Assembly: GCA_018817515.1 (NCBI GenBank)
Contig: JAHIUD010000043.1
Location: 1 to 49,735 of the forward strand
DNA from: Pseudomonadota bacterium
GTDB taxonomy: Bacteria > Desulfobacterota > Desulfovibrionia > Desulfovibrionales > Desulfovibrionaceae
Length of the DNA: 49,735 nucleotides
Direction: 5' to 3'
The notes under the pieces: model-generated
Database searches by the model: none
What the model was told of the DNA's origin: nothing
The model's input: only the letters and a program-made list of their open reading frames with translations
Shown: piece by piece, positions 19,343 through 27,361 of the stretch
Layout of the letters: each line of letters opens with the position of its first letter
Position numbering within the stretch: position 1 is the stretch's first letter
Translations under genes and position numbers: made by a program

Positions 19343-20944
19343 CTATTCCGCCGACTGCGCAGCGCCGGGCGGCACGGGCGCGGCGTTTTGCTGCTGGAGC
19401 ACGCCGTACTTTGAGAGCAGTTCGGTGAGTTTGGCCTTGACGTTTTGTGTGGTGCGGGCCACCTGTGCCAGGTCGATGACCACCAGGAAGTCGTGGCGCA
19501 GCGGGGCCTTGTCCCACAGGATGCGGATGGCGGCGGCCAGGGGCTCCTCCAGTTGCAGCACCTGCATCAGCGCGGCCAGTTGCTGCGTGTTCTTGGTCTT
19601 GAACAGCAGCATGTCCGGGCGTGTGGGGTCCTGGGTCCAGATCTGGCTTTTGCGGATGCGCGAGAGCTTGAGGCTGGCCAGGGCGTCCACGGCGGGCACG
19701 AGGCTTCTGCGGGCGCTCACGCTGCGCACGCTGACCTTGGCCCCCTCGTCGCGCGCCCTGTCGCGCAGGAGTCCCACGAAGGCACTCTCCATCAGGTAGA
19801 ACAGCACGCGCTCCAGGGATTCGATGGACAGGCCCTGGGACAGGGAGCGCACGGCCTCCAGCTCGTCGGAGCGCAGGGTGCCCAGCGCGGTGAGGAAATG
19901 CTCGCGCGCCTGGCTCAGGACAAGCATGGCGCCAAGGGCCAGGGCCACGGCCTGCTCCATGATGAAGGGCAGGGGGTGCTTTTCCTGGGGGGGCTGGCCG
20001 CTGGCCCGGGCCTGCATGGCGCGGTAGAGGCTTTGGGCCACGGGGTCCATGCAGACGATGTAGGCGGCGCTCTCCAGGTGTTCCAGGAGCAGGTCGCCGG
20101 GCAGGAAGGACAGGCCCTTGAGCAGGCAGGACTGGACGATCTTGCGTATGGCCTGGGACTCGGCGTCCTCGGCGCTGGCGCTTTCAAAGGCCGTCTGCAC
20201 GCGGGTTTTGGGGATCTCGCCCGGTGTGTCGTGCAGGGTGGCCAGCACGTCGTCGAACAGAAAGCGGATGATGACCTGCTGGCCTTCCTTGGTGAGCTGA
20301 AACTTGCTTGCGCTGGTGAGCTGGTCGTAGCCTTCGGCGATGTGCTGGGCGATGAAGCGCTCCACGAATTCACGCCAGAAGCTTTGGTCCATCTGGCGGG
20401 TCTTGATGAGATCGGCGAACTGCGAAAGCCCGGGCGCGCCGAAGTGGCGCATGATGAGCTCCTCGTAGTTGTCCGTGGTCAGCCCCATGGCAAAGACCAT
20501 GCCCTGCACGCTCTTGACCAGCAGGGACTCGGTGTTGCGCAGCAGGGCGGTGGATTGGGCCAGGGCGGCCTCGTCACCGGCGGCCTGTTCCTTGTCCACG
20601 CGGTTTAAAAGCAGGGGGAAATTGCTGGCCAGCTTGCGCAAAAAGGCATCGGCAGGGTGGTCGGTGCGGCGGCAGAGGGTGTTGATGATGCTCTGCTGCT
20701 GGGTTTCCAGCATGGGATATTCGCTGATGCCCCCGCTGTTGATCTCGATGAACGCCAGCAGAAGCTCGCGCTCCAGCACCTCGCGCACGGTGCTTCTTTC
20801 CTTGAGCGGGCGCAGGGCGGCAAAGTAGGCCTCAAGGCGCGCGGGCCATTGCGGTCTGGTTCCGGCGCCTGGGAGCGCTTGTTCGTCCTGATCTGCAGGC
20901 TGTTGTACCAAAGTCCCTTCCTGGCCGAGGGTGTGCGCACCCAT
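19343..20944 (-). CDS. Protein of unknown function, 533 residues
   Basis: A large, mostly helical, cytosolic-looking protein. There is no signal peptide, no clear membrane helix and no recognised motif. Features: a Gln/Gly-rich start, a conserved-looking EINSGGISEYPMLETQQQSIINTLCRRTDHPADAF (about 70-105), a hydrophobic central helix (IMEQAVALALGAMLVLSQA near 335), and a C-terminal part predicting alpha/beta (RPDMLLFKTKNTQQL, HDFLVVIDLAQVARTT), ending in a disordered Gln/Ala/Pro tail. The start 20944 has AGGTCAG upstream, inside an inverted repeat CTGAC-ctga-GTCAG (20948-20961). The translation quality and composition support a real gene; function unknown. Confidence 0.72.
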   Translation of the reverse strand: MGAHTLGQEGTLVQQPADQDEQALPGAGTRPQWPARLEAYFAALRPLKERSTVREVLERELLLAFIEINSGGISEYPMLETQQQSIINTLCRRTDHPADAFLRKLASNFPLLLNRVDKEQAAGDEAALAQSTALLRNTESLLVKSVQGMVFAMGLTTDNYEELIMRHFGAPGLSQFADLIKTRQMDQSFWREFVERFIAQHIAEGYDQLTSASKFQLTKEGQQVIIRFLFDDVLATLHDTPGEIPKTRVQTAFESASAEDAESQAIRKIVQSCLLKGLSFLPGDLLLEHLESAAYIVCMDPVAQSLYRAMQARASGQPPQEKHPLPFIMEQAVALALGAMLVLSQAREHFLTALGTLRSDELEAVRSLSQGLSIESLERVLFYLMESAFVGLLRDRARDEGAKVSVRSVSARRSLVPAVDALASLKLSRIRKSQIWTQDPTRPDMLLFKTKNTQQLAALMQVLQLEEPLAAAIRILWDKAPLRHDFLVVIDLAQVARTTQNVKAKLTELLSKYGVLQQQNAAPVPPGAAQSAE

Positions 20945-21503
20945 TTCTGACCTGAGTCAGCATTCCTTCGGCCTCTTTGTGTAAAAAATCAAGGGGGCAG
21001 GCGCATATTCCATTGGATGGGACGAGGTTTCCCGTCCTCCACGGCGAGATTTGCTGTCCGGTTGGCCCAAGCGGAGGTCTCCCGGCCCGCTGTCTGAGCG
21101 GCCAAAGCCAGTGTCCAAGCGGCCTTCAGGGCGGGCGTCGCGCCTGTGCCGCCTTGCTTTCACCCGGCCTTATGGCGCAAGGGCAAGCCATCGGCCAGGG
21201 CAGCGCGGACGTTGCAATTTCTGGCGGACAGGCTACAAATCGGAACAGGTGCTGCGGAGGAGATATTCGCGCGCCAGGCAGGGGGCCAAAGCATGCGCTT
21301 TCTCGATTTTGTCCGGCAGCAGGGCTACAGCCCGTATCATGGCACTGTGTCTGCCGCAGTGTATGCCTATTTCCGTTGCGACCATCCGGCCAGGGCCCGC
21401 TGGTTCCACCGGCCCGGCAGCTATCAGTGTGCTGGCTGCGCCCAACAATGTGAGACCGACAGCCCCGACGGTTTCCAAATCTTCCTTCTGACGGACCACC
21501 GCG
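20945..21503. other. Intergenic region of 559 bases, at most one weak small ORF
   Basis: Divergent control region between the 533-residue gene (minus) and the secreted protein at 21504 (plus). The AT-rich stretch 20979-20995 (TGTGTAAAAAATCAAG) could hold the minus-strand promoter. A 72-codon frame from ATG 21294 to 21511, with GGGGGC just before it and a CAGCAQQC motif, overlaps the next start by 8 bases. It could be a small gene, but its composition does not convince me and I do not call it. A near-match to a sigma-54 site at 21337-21351 (TGGCAC, 5 bases, CTGC) lacks the conserved TTGC. Confidence 0.5.
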
Positions 21504-22043
21504 ATGCCTGATACCTCACGCTCTCTCACCCGTCTGCTGCTTTCGGCCCTGGTTCTTGTCCTGTGTCTGCTGGCCGCCGCGCCAAAGGCCCAGGCCGCCG
21601 GGGACGAAGCCAATCTTTCCCTGTGCAAGCAGGTGCTGTCGCGCATGCTTTGCAAGAACTTGAGCGAGTTCGGCTACGTGGGGAAGGCCGGGGACGGGGT
21701 GTATATCATCTCCGTCTTCTACGCCTCCAAGAACTCGGAATACCTCTGCGCAGCCATGCCCGACGGGCAGTTGATCCTGCAGGACCGCACCTGGCACCCC
21801 ACGCGCCGGGTCATCTCCTACACGCCGGATTCCGACGGCAAGTGCCTCAACGCCACCTTCTCCTCCCCGGAATGCCCTAACCGGAAGCCCATCAAGGCCT
21901 GCCCGCCCAAGACCGCCAAGGACGAAAAGGAGCAGGTCAGGGAGACCTTCTGGGTCCGGCCCATTCCCCAGATTCTGGAGGAGGAGTACAAGGCCATGAA
22001 CGCGCAACCCCAGCAGAACGCCACCGCGCCTGCGACGCCTTAA
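21504..22043 (+). CDS. Secreted Cys-containing protein of unknown function
   Basis: 179 residues. The signal peptide is clear: MPDTSRSLTRLL, a long hydrophobic core and cleavage after AQA near residue 31. The mature protein has an even number of cysteines (SLCKQVLSRMLCKN, YLCAAMPDG, KCLNATF, ECPNR, KACPP), suggesting disulphide bonds in the periplasm. A short beta-rich middle (GVYIISVFYASKN, GQLILQDRTWHP) is flanked by helices, and the C-terminal tail is rich in Gln, Asn and Pro. No family recognised. The next gene, the EAL/HDOD regulator, starts 56 bases later and may be co-transcribed. Confidence 0.7.
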   Translation: MPDTSRSLTRLLLSALVLVLCLLAAAPKAQAAGDEANLSLCKQVLSRMLCKNLSEFGYVGKAGDGVYIISVFYASKNSEYLCAAMPDGQLILQDRTWHPTRRVISYTPDSDGKCLNATFSSPECPNRKPIKACPPKTAKDEKEQVRETFWVRPIPQILEEEYKAMNAQPQQNATAPATP

Positions 22044-22099
22044 GCCCCGGGGAAGTCGCAGGGCAGAATGCATTTGGCCTTGCCTGGGCCTTTGAAAAG

Positions 22100-23389
22100 A
22101 TGGATACTGCCAGCATGACCATCCCCGCGCAGGAACCAGAGGTCCAGAAGGACCACAAGGCCATTTTTGTGGCGCGCCAGCCCATCTTCGACGCACACGA
22201 GAAGGTCTGGGCCTATGAGCTGCTCTTTCGGAGCAGCGCCCTGGCCAAGACCGCCGACGTCACCGAGGATGACCTGGCCACGGCCTCGGTCATCGCCGAC
22301 GGCTTCTCCCTGGCCTTCTCCGGGATGGACAAGTCCCGAAAAGCCTTCATCAATTTTCCCCAGCGCCTGCTCTTGGACAACTCGGTCTACGCCCTGCCGA
22401 AGGAGATCTGCGTGGTCGAGGTGCTGGAGACCATCACCCCCACGCCTGAGATGATCGTGGCCCTCCGGCGCCTCAAGGAGCAGGGCTACGTCATCGCCCT
22501 GGACGACTACGTGGGCCAGCCCGGCTTTGAGGAGGTCATCGCCCTGGCGGACATCGTCAAGGTGGAGGTGCTGGGCATGACGCCGGAGCGCATGAAGTCC
22601 ATCGGCGAGGATTTGCGCAAGCACGGCTGCCGCCTGCTGGCCGAGAAGGTGGAGGACCGGGCCACCTACGATTTGGCCAAGAGCCTCGGGTTTTCGTTGT
22701 TTCAGGGATATTACTTCAGCCGTCCGGAGACCATGACCGGGAGCAAGGTGCCCACCCCAGTGCTGGCCAAGATGCGCCTTTTGCGCGCCCTGGCCGGCGA
22801 GGACTTCGACGTGCGCGAGCTCTCCCAGATCATCTCCTCGGACCCCAGCGTAAGCTACCGCCTGCTCAACTTCATCAACTCCGCTGCCTTCTCGCTGCGC
22901 TCCAAGATCCAGTCCATCCAGCAGGCCCTGATGCTGCTGGGCAAGCAGCAGATCAAGCAGTGGTTCCTGGCGGTGATCATCTCCGACTTCGACAGCACCT
23001 CCAAGGTGCAGGAGGCGGCCTACACCTCCCTGCAGCGCGCCCGCTACCTGGAGAGCATGGGCAAGCTCCTCGGCGACCACGCCTTCCCGTCCGAGACGCT
23101 GTTCATGCTGGGGCTGTTCTCCAAGCTCGACGTGCTTCTGGCCCAGCCCATGAACAAGCTGCTTGAGAACATCCCGCTGAACAAGGACGTGGAGGCCGCG
23201 CTTCTGTCCAAGCCCTCGCCCTACTGGTCCTGGCTGTCGCTGGTGGAGGACATCGAGATCGCCAACTGGGAGGATGTGGAGGATTTCCTGGAGAGCAGGA
23301 CCCTGGACCGGGAGGCCTCGGCCATGAACTACACCGAGTCCATCGAGTGGACCCAGACCCTGCTCAAGTGCAAGGGGGGCGAGAGCTGA
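22100..23389 (+). CDS. EAL/HDOD-domain protein, YuxH type
   Basis: 429 residues, cytosolic. The N-terminal EAL-like domain (about 12-215) begins VARQPIFDAHEKVWAYELLFRSS. The EAL triplet is ELL, the DDFG loop is DDYV, and the usual metal-binding positions are partly altered, so di-GMP hydrolysis is doubtful; such YuxH-type proteins usually bind or signal rather than cleave. The HDOD domain follows (about 225-400: LSQIISSDPSVSYRLLNFINSAAF), common in signalling proteins of motile bacteria. Together with the PilZ and MCP genes it may influence motility, by inference. GAAAAGATGG precedes ATG 22100. The stop is 2 bases before the EF-hand gene's start. Confidence 0.88.
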   Translation: MDTASMTIPAQEPEVQKDHKAIFVARQPIFDAHEKVWAYELLFRSSALAKTADVTEDDLATASVIADGFSLAFSGMDKSRKAFINFPQRLLLDNSVYALPKEICVVEVLETITPTPEMIVALRRLKEQGYVIALDDYVGQPGFEEVIALADIVKVEVLGMTPERMKSIGEDLRKHGCRLLAEKVEDRATYDLAKSLGFSLFQGYYFSRPETMTGSKVPTPVLAKMRLLRALAGEDFDVRELSQIISSDPSVSYRLLNFINSAAFSLRSKIQSIQQALMLLGKQQIKQWFLAVIISDFDSTSKVQEAAYTSLQRARYLESMGKLLGDHAFPSETLFMLGLFSKLDVLLAQPMNKLLENIPLNKDVEAALLSKPSPYWSWLSLVEDIEIANWEDVEDFLESRTLDREASAMNYTESIEWTQTLLKCKGGES

Positions 23390-23391
23390 AC

Positions 23392-24222
23392 ATGCCCCGC
23401 GCCCTGTTCTGCGTGGTCGTTCTGGCGCTGTTCCTGACCTCTTTTCCCGCCAGCCGGGCCCTGGCCCAAGAGGCCCCGCCCCTTGAGGCCGACAGCTCGG
23501 CCAAGCCCGCTCCCCTGCCTGTCCCGCCCCGTCCCGCTGCGCCCCGTCCCGCTGCGGGCAAGCCCCTTTCCTTCAAGCCGGGGCAGTCTGGCAAGCCGGT
23601 GCCGTCTGGCCCAACCGTGGCCAAGGCCCCGGGAGCTACAGGCCAGACCCTGGCGCGGCCCAAGGCGCGCGGTCCGGCGGTGAAGGACGACGGCAAGCGC
23701 TACCTGCGCTCCCGCGACGAGAACCACGACGGCCGCATCAGCCGCGAGGAGTTCCTGGCGGGCACCAAGAAGCGGTTCAGCCAGATGGATCTCAACCGTG
23801 ACGGGGTCCTCTCCGCCCAGGAGGCCCAGGCGGCCAAGGCCAAGCTGCTGGAGCGCAAGGCCAAGAGCGACGCCAGGCGCCGGGCCCAGGGCAAGCCAGG
23901 CAAGTCCACCGTGCGCGCGGCCAGGGGGGACAGGCCGGTCAAACCCTATCTCTCGGTTGTTGACGCCAACAAGGATGGCCGCGTGAGCCGCAAGGAGTAT
24001 CTGGCCAAGCGCGAGAAGACGTTCGCCGAACTGGACCTGAACCACGACGGGGTCATCTCCAAAGAGGAGGCCCAGGCGGCCAAGACGAAGCTGCTCAAGC
24101 GGCGTGGGGAGCGCAAGGCTGTGGCCCAAAGGAAGGAGTCCGAGCGCAAGGCTGGCAAAGCGGCCCGGTCGGAGATAAGGTCAGAGGCCACGGCTTCAGC
24201 CCAAGCCCCGCAGGCTCCCTAG
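23392..24222 (+). CDS. Secreted EF-hand protein
   Basis: 276 residues. The signal peptide runs to about residue 24 (MPRALFCVVVLALFLTSFPASRALA). A Pro/Ala/Lys-rich linker (about 35-95, with PRPAAPRPAAG) leads to four EF-hand calcium loops in two pairs at about residues 109, 133, 191 and 215 (DENHDGRISREE, DLNRDGVLSAQE, DANKDGRVSRKE, DLNHDGVISKEE). All loop ligands are present, so calcium binding is likely. The two halves are similar, suggesting an internal duplication. The C-terminus is basic. It may be a periplasmic calcium sensor or buffer. Its stop TAG and the stop of the opposite htrA share the same four bases CTAG (24219-24222). Confidence 0.85.
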   Translation: MPRALFCVVVLALFLTSFPASRALAQEAPPLEADSSAKPAPLPVPPRPAAPRPAAGKPLSFKPGQSGKPVPSGPTVAKAPGATGQTLARPKARGPAVKDDGKRYLRSRDENHDGRISREEFLAGTKKRFSQMDLNRDGVLSAQEAQAAKAKLLERKAKSDARRRAQGKPGKSTVRAARGDRPVKPYLSVVDANKDGRVSRKEYLAKREKTFAELDLNHDGVISKEEAQAAKTKLLKRRGERKAVAQRKESERKAGKAARSEIRSEATASAQAPQAP

Positions 24223-25691
24223 ATCTTCATGCGCACGTTGTAGATCTTCCCGTTGCGCTGCACACTCAGGATAAGCTGTGTGTGCATCTGGTAGCGGTAG
24301 AAGGCCCCCAGCAGGTCCGCCTCGCTTTTGGTGCGGCGGCTGCCCACCTGGAGCAGCACATCGCCCGGCTTGAGGCCCAGCCGCGCCGCCGGGCCGTCCG
24401 CCCGCACCTCGCCCACCATGACGCCGCCGCCCGCGTCCCTGGCTGGAGTAAAGCCCCAGCGCCAGCCGAGCAGCCCCAGGCTGGCCTTGCGGTCTAGCAC
24501 CTGCGGGGCCAGCCGGACCTCGAAGGGCGCGTCGCCCCGGCGCAGCTTCACGCTGATGGTGTCGCCTTTGGCGTAGTCGAGCAGAAGCCCCAAAAACTGC
24601 GACTTGTCCTGCACCTTGTGCGCGCCGATGGCCAGAAGCGCATCGCCGGGCTTGATGCCGGCGGCCTCGGCCGGGGTCTGGGGGAATACGTCCGTGACCA
24701 CCATGCCGCCGACCTGGCTGAGCCCGAACCCTGCCGCCTGGTCCTGGCCCATGTCCTCGCCCAGCAGCCCCAGCCAGATGTGCGCCACCCGGCCCGTGGC
24801 GATGAGCTCCTCCAGCACGCGGCGGGCCTTGTTGATGGGGATGGCGAAACCCAGGCCCTCGCCCTTGGAGAAGACGGCGGCGTTGATGCCCACCACTTCG
24901 CCCAGGATGTTCAAGAGCGGCCCGCCGGAGTTGCCGGGGTTGATGGCGGCGTCGGTCTGGATGAGCCCGGCGATGTAGCTTTCCTTGGTCTTCACCGAGC
25001 GGTTCGCCGCCGAGATCACGCCCGTGGTCACCGTGTGCGAAAGCCCGAAGGGGTTGCCGATGGTGATGACCGGCTCGCCGATCATGAGGTCCGAGGAATC
25101 GCCCATGCGCGCCTGGGGCAGCGCCGGGTGCTCGCCCGCAGGCATCTCCAGGCGCAGCACGGCCAGGTCGATGTCCGGGTCCGCGCCCACCAGGCTGGCC
25201 TGGAACTCGCGGCCATCGTGCAGGCGCGCGGTGATCTGGGCCGCGCCGGAGATGACATGGGCGTTGGTCAGGACATAGCCGAGCCTGCCGTCGATGATGA
25301 CGCCCGAGCCCAGGCTGCGGGTGGGGGGCTTGTGCTTCTGCTGCGGGCCGCCCGGCAGGCCCAGGAAGTGCTGCAACGGAGTGCTGGCCGCAAAGGGCTC
25401 CTGGCCCGTGGCCAGCGCGCTGATGATGCTCACCACCGCCGGACCGGCCTCCTGGACCACGCGCACCACCGGGGTGCGGCGCGGGTTGTCGTCCCTGTTG
25501 GCCTGCGGAATGGTGGTGTATTGGCTGGCCTGGGCTGCGGCCTTCGGCTGCGTCTGCCTCGGCGCGGCCAGGGCGCTGGCGCAAAGGAAGGTGCTGGCGC
25601 AAAGAAGGGTGCTGGTGCAAAGAAGGGTGCTGGTGCAAAGGAAGGCGGCGAGAAGCGGCAGCAGGAGCAGGGGCTTTGGTGAACTCGTCAT
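24219..25691 (-). CDS. HtrA/DegP-family periplasmic serine protease (first of two)
   Basis: Periplasmic heat-shock-type protease, 490 residues. The signal peptide contains a hexapeptide repeat (FLCTST, LLCTST, LLCAST, FLCASA; residues 17-40) encoded by 18-base tandem repeats. The trypsin-like domain has catalytic His145 (TNAHV), Asp175 (DIDLAVLRLE) and Ser255 (GNSGGP), all intact. Two PDZ domains follow (about 285-370 and 390-480), so it is a DegP/DegQ-type chaperone-protease. GACGGAGAACACCC precedes ATG 25691; an upstream TTGACA (25759-25754) has a poor -10 partner. A paralogue lies immediately upstream. Likely job: degrading misfolded envelope proteins. Confidence 0.94.
   Translation of the reverse strand: MTSSPKPLLLLPLLAAFLCTSTLLCTSTLLCASTFLCASALAAPRQTQPKAAAQASQYTTIPQANRDDNPRRTPVVRVVQEAGPAVVSIISALATGQEPFAASTPLQHFLGLPGGPQQKHKPPTRSLGSGVIIDGRLGYVLTNAHVISGAAQITARLHDGREFQASLVGADPDIDLAVLRLEMPAGEHPALPQARMGDSSDLMIGEPVITIGNPFGLSHTVTTGVISAANRSVKTKESYIAGLIQTDAAINPGNSGGPLLNILGEVVGINAAVFSKGEGLGFAIPINKARRVLEELIATGRVAHIWLGLLGEDMGQDQAAGFGLSQVGGMVVTDVFPQTPAEAAGIKPGDALLAIGAHKVQDKSQFLGLLLDYAKGDTISVKLRRGDAPFEVRLAPQVLDRKASLGLLGWRWGFTPARDAGGGVMVGEVRADGPAARLGLKPGDVLLQVGSRRTKSEADLLGAFYRYQMHTQLILSVQRNGKIYNVRMKI
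25571..25642. repeat. Four 18-base tandem repeats in the htrA signal peptide
   Basis: Four consecutive 18-base units (GGGTGCTGGTGCAAAGAA and variants differing at one to a few positions) at 25571-25588, 25589-25606, 25607-25624 and 25625-25642. They code on the minus strand for four hexapeptides in the hydrophobic part of the HtrA signal peptide. Gain or loss of a unit keeps the frame. Confidence 0.85.
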
Positions 25692-25845
25692 GGGTGTTCT
25701 CCGTCAGTCTTGGGAGGGCTGTGACTGGCCAGATGAAGCTCCATGCAAGCGTCTGTCAAGGCTTTTTGGCTCCGGCCCTTGCGCGTCGGCGGGCCGCCTC
25801 CACGGGTGAAGGGCGCTTTGCGCCGGCCTGGCCCCTGCGAAGTCC

Positions 25846-27294
25846 CTAGATCTTCAAGCGCAGGTTGTAGAACAGCTCGCCGCGCTGCACGCTCACGATG
25901 AGCGTGGTGTGCATCTGATACCGGCAGAAGGCCCCCAGCAGGTCGCCCTTGTCTTTGATGCGGCGGGCGCCCACCTGGTGCACGATGTCGCCCGGTTCGA
26001 ACCCGATGCGCTCAGCCGGTCCGCCAGCGCGTACTTCGTCCACCCGGGCCCCGCCGGACGGACCCGCCGCCGCCACCGCCAGGCCCCAGCGGTGCAGGAT
26101 GAGGCTGCGGCCCGTCTTGGGGTCAAGCACCTGGGGGACCACCTGCGCCTGGATGGGCGCGCGGCCCCGGCGCAACGTCATTTTGACCGGGCCGCCCTTG
26201 GAGGCAGCGTGCATGAGCAGCGGGCACTGGGACTTCTCCTGCACCTCGCTGCCGTCGATGGTCAACAGCGCGTCGCCGGTCTTGATGCCCGCAGCCGCAG
26301 CCGGTGTTCCGGGCAGCACCTCGGTGATCAGCATGCCGCGCACGCGGTCGAGCCCGAACTGGGCGGCCTGGGCCTGGTCCATGTCCTCGCCCACAAGCCC
26401 GACCCAGACGTGCGATACATGGCCCGTGCTGATGAGTTCGCGCAGGATGCTTGTGGCCCGGTTGACGGGGATGGCGAAGTTCAGGCCCTGCCCGCGGTTG
26501 TAGACTGCGGCGTTGATGCCCACCATCTGCCCGAGCGAGTTCAGGAGCGGCCCGCCGGAACTGCCGGGGTTGATGGCGGCGTCGGTTTGGATGAGACCGG
26601 TGATGGTCGTGGGCCCGGCGCTCACGGAGCGGTCCATGGCCGAGACGACGCCCGTGGTCACGGTGTGCGCGAGGCCGTAGGGGTTGCCGATGGCGATGAC
26701 CGACTCGCCGATCATGACCCCTGAGGAGTTGCCCATGCGGATTTGCGGCAGCGCAGGGGAGCCCGCTGGCAGTTCCAGGCGCAGCACCGCCAGGTCGGTG
26801 TCCGCATCGGCCCCCACCATTTTCGCCCGGTATTCCCGGCCGCCCAGGAGGCGCACGGTCACCTGGGTCGCGCCCAGGATGACGTGGGCATTGGTGAGGA
26901 CCAGGGCCCGTTTTCCGTCGATGATGACGCCGGAGCCCAGGCTATGCGCGTCGGACATTTGAGGAAGCTGGCTGGTGGGATTGGCCGCCGGGCCTGCTGT
27001 GGAGGCCGAGGAGAAGGGGGACGTCTCACGCGAGCGTGAGCTGAAGATGCTCACCACCGCTGTACCGGCCTCCTGCACCACCCGCACCGTCGCGCTGCGG
27101 CGCGTGCGCATCTCGCTGGCGGATGCAGGCGTCTCCTGCTCCGCCGGGGCGAAATGCCGGGCAGGCCCGGCCTGCGCTTTAGCAGCGGCCAGGGCCTGGG
27201 CGTGGTTGGCCCTGCCGCCTGTGGGCAGGCCGGTGCACAACATGAGTCCCGTGAACAACATCAGCAAAAGAAGGCGCTTGAATTTGCTCGACAT
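25846..27294 (-). CDS. HtrA/DegP-family periplasmic serine protease (second of two)
   Basis: 482 residues, paralogue of the previous gene with the same layout: signal peptide (MSSKFKRLLLLMLFTGLML, cleavage near 28-35), Ala-rich spacer, trypsin-like domain with His137, Asp167 and Ser246 (GSSGGP), and two PDZ domains, ending in RYQMHTTLIVSVQRGEL, closely like its partner's end. The pair arose by duplication. The neighbouring copies differ mainly in the signal peptide and in the linker. Order on the minus strand is this gene, then the one above, 154 bases apart. A promoter lies at 27334-27361. Confidence 0.94.
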   Translation of the reverse strand: MSSKFKRLLLLMLFTGLMLCTGLPTGGRANHAQALAAAKAQAGPARHFAPAEQETPASASEMRTRRSATVRVVQEAGTAVVSIFSSRSRETSPFSSASTAGPAANPTSQLPQMSDAHSLGSGVIIDGKRALVLTNAHVILGATQVTVRLLGGREYRAKMVGADADTDLAVLRLELPAGSPALPQIRMGNSSGVMIGESVIAIGNPYGLAHTVTTGVVSAMDRSVSAGPTTITGLIQTDAAINPGSSGGPLLNSLGQMVGINAAVYNRGQGLNFAIPVNRATSILRELISTGHVSHVWVGLVGEDMDQAQAAQFGLDRVRGMLITEVLPGTPAAAAGIKTGDALLTIDGSEVQEKSQCPLLMHAASKGGPVKMTLRRGRAPIQAQVVPQVLDPKTGRSLILHRWGLAVAAAGPSGGARVDEVRAGGPAERIGFEPGDIVHQVGARRIKDKGDLLGAFCRYQMHTTLIVSVQRGELFYNLRLKI

Positions 27295-27333
27295 GGGCCG
27301 CTCTCCATCAGTTGAGAGATGAGTCGGGGGCCC

Positions 27334-27361
27334 ATCATAAACCAGTGCTGTCGTCAGTCAA
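27334..27361 (-). promoter_or_regulatory. Sigma-70-type promoter for the second htrA
   Basis: On the minus strand TTGACT (27361-27356), a 16-base spacer and TATGAT (27339-27334) lie about 40 bases before the start. The -35 overlaps the end of thyX. No extracytoplasmic stress (sigma-E-like) promoter was evident. Confidence 0.55.

Larger units (their letters stand above)
19037..19343. repeat. Hairpin-rich intergenic region bounded by inverted GCCTCCGGCGGC elements
   Basis: No gene is visible in these 306 bases. Facing copies of a GC-rich element lie at the two ends: GCCTCCGGCGGC at 19043-19054 and its inverse at 19332-19343, each followed inward by a small G/C hairpin (19058-19070 and 19310-19332) and a GACCCCC run. 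Between them are two very strong hairpins, listed separately. The last bases overlap the stop codon of the 533-residue gene. Such short elements recur in Desulfovibrio-type genomes as far as I recall; I could not check copy number. Confidence 0.6.

Noticed and set aside
21337-21352. A sigma-54 promoter before the secreted protein at 21504
   Set aside because: The -12 part is CTGC instead of TTGC, and it lies about 150 bases upstream; no flagellar or nitrogen gene follows.
21294-21511. A 72-codon gene overlapping the next start
   Set aside because: It has a weak ribosome site and a CAGCAQQC motif, but composition and lack of support leave it below the threshold; noted in the region entry.
25846-27294. 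A pseudogene reading of the second HtrA
   Set aside because: The catalytic triad and both PDZ domains are intact and the frame is continuous.
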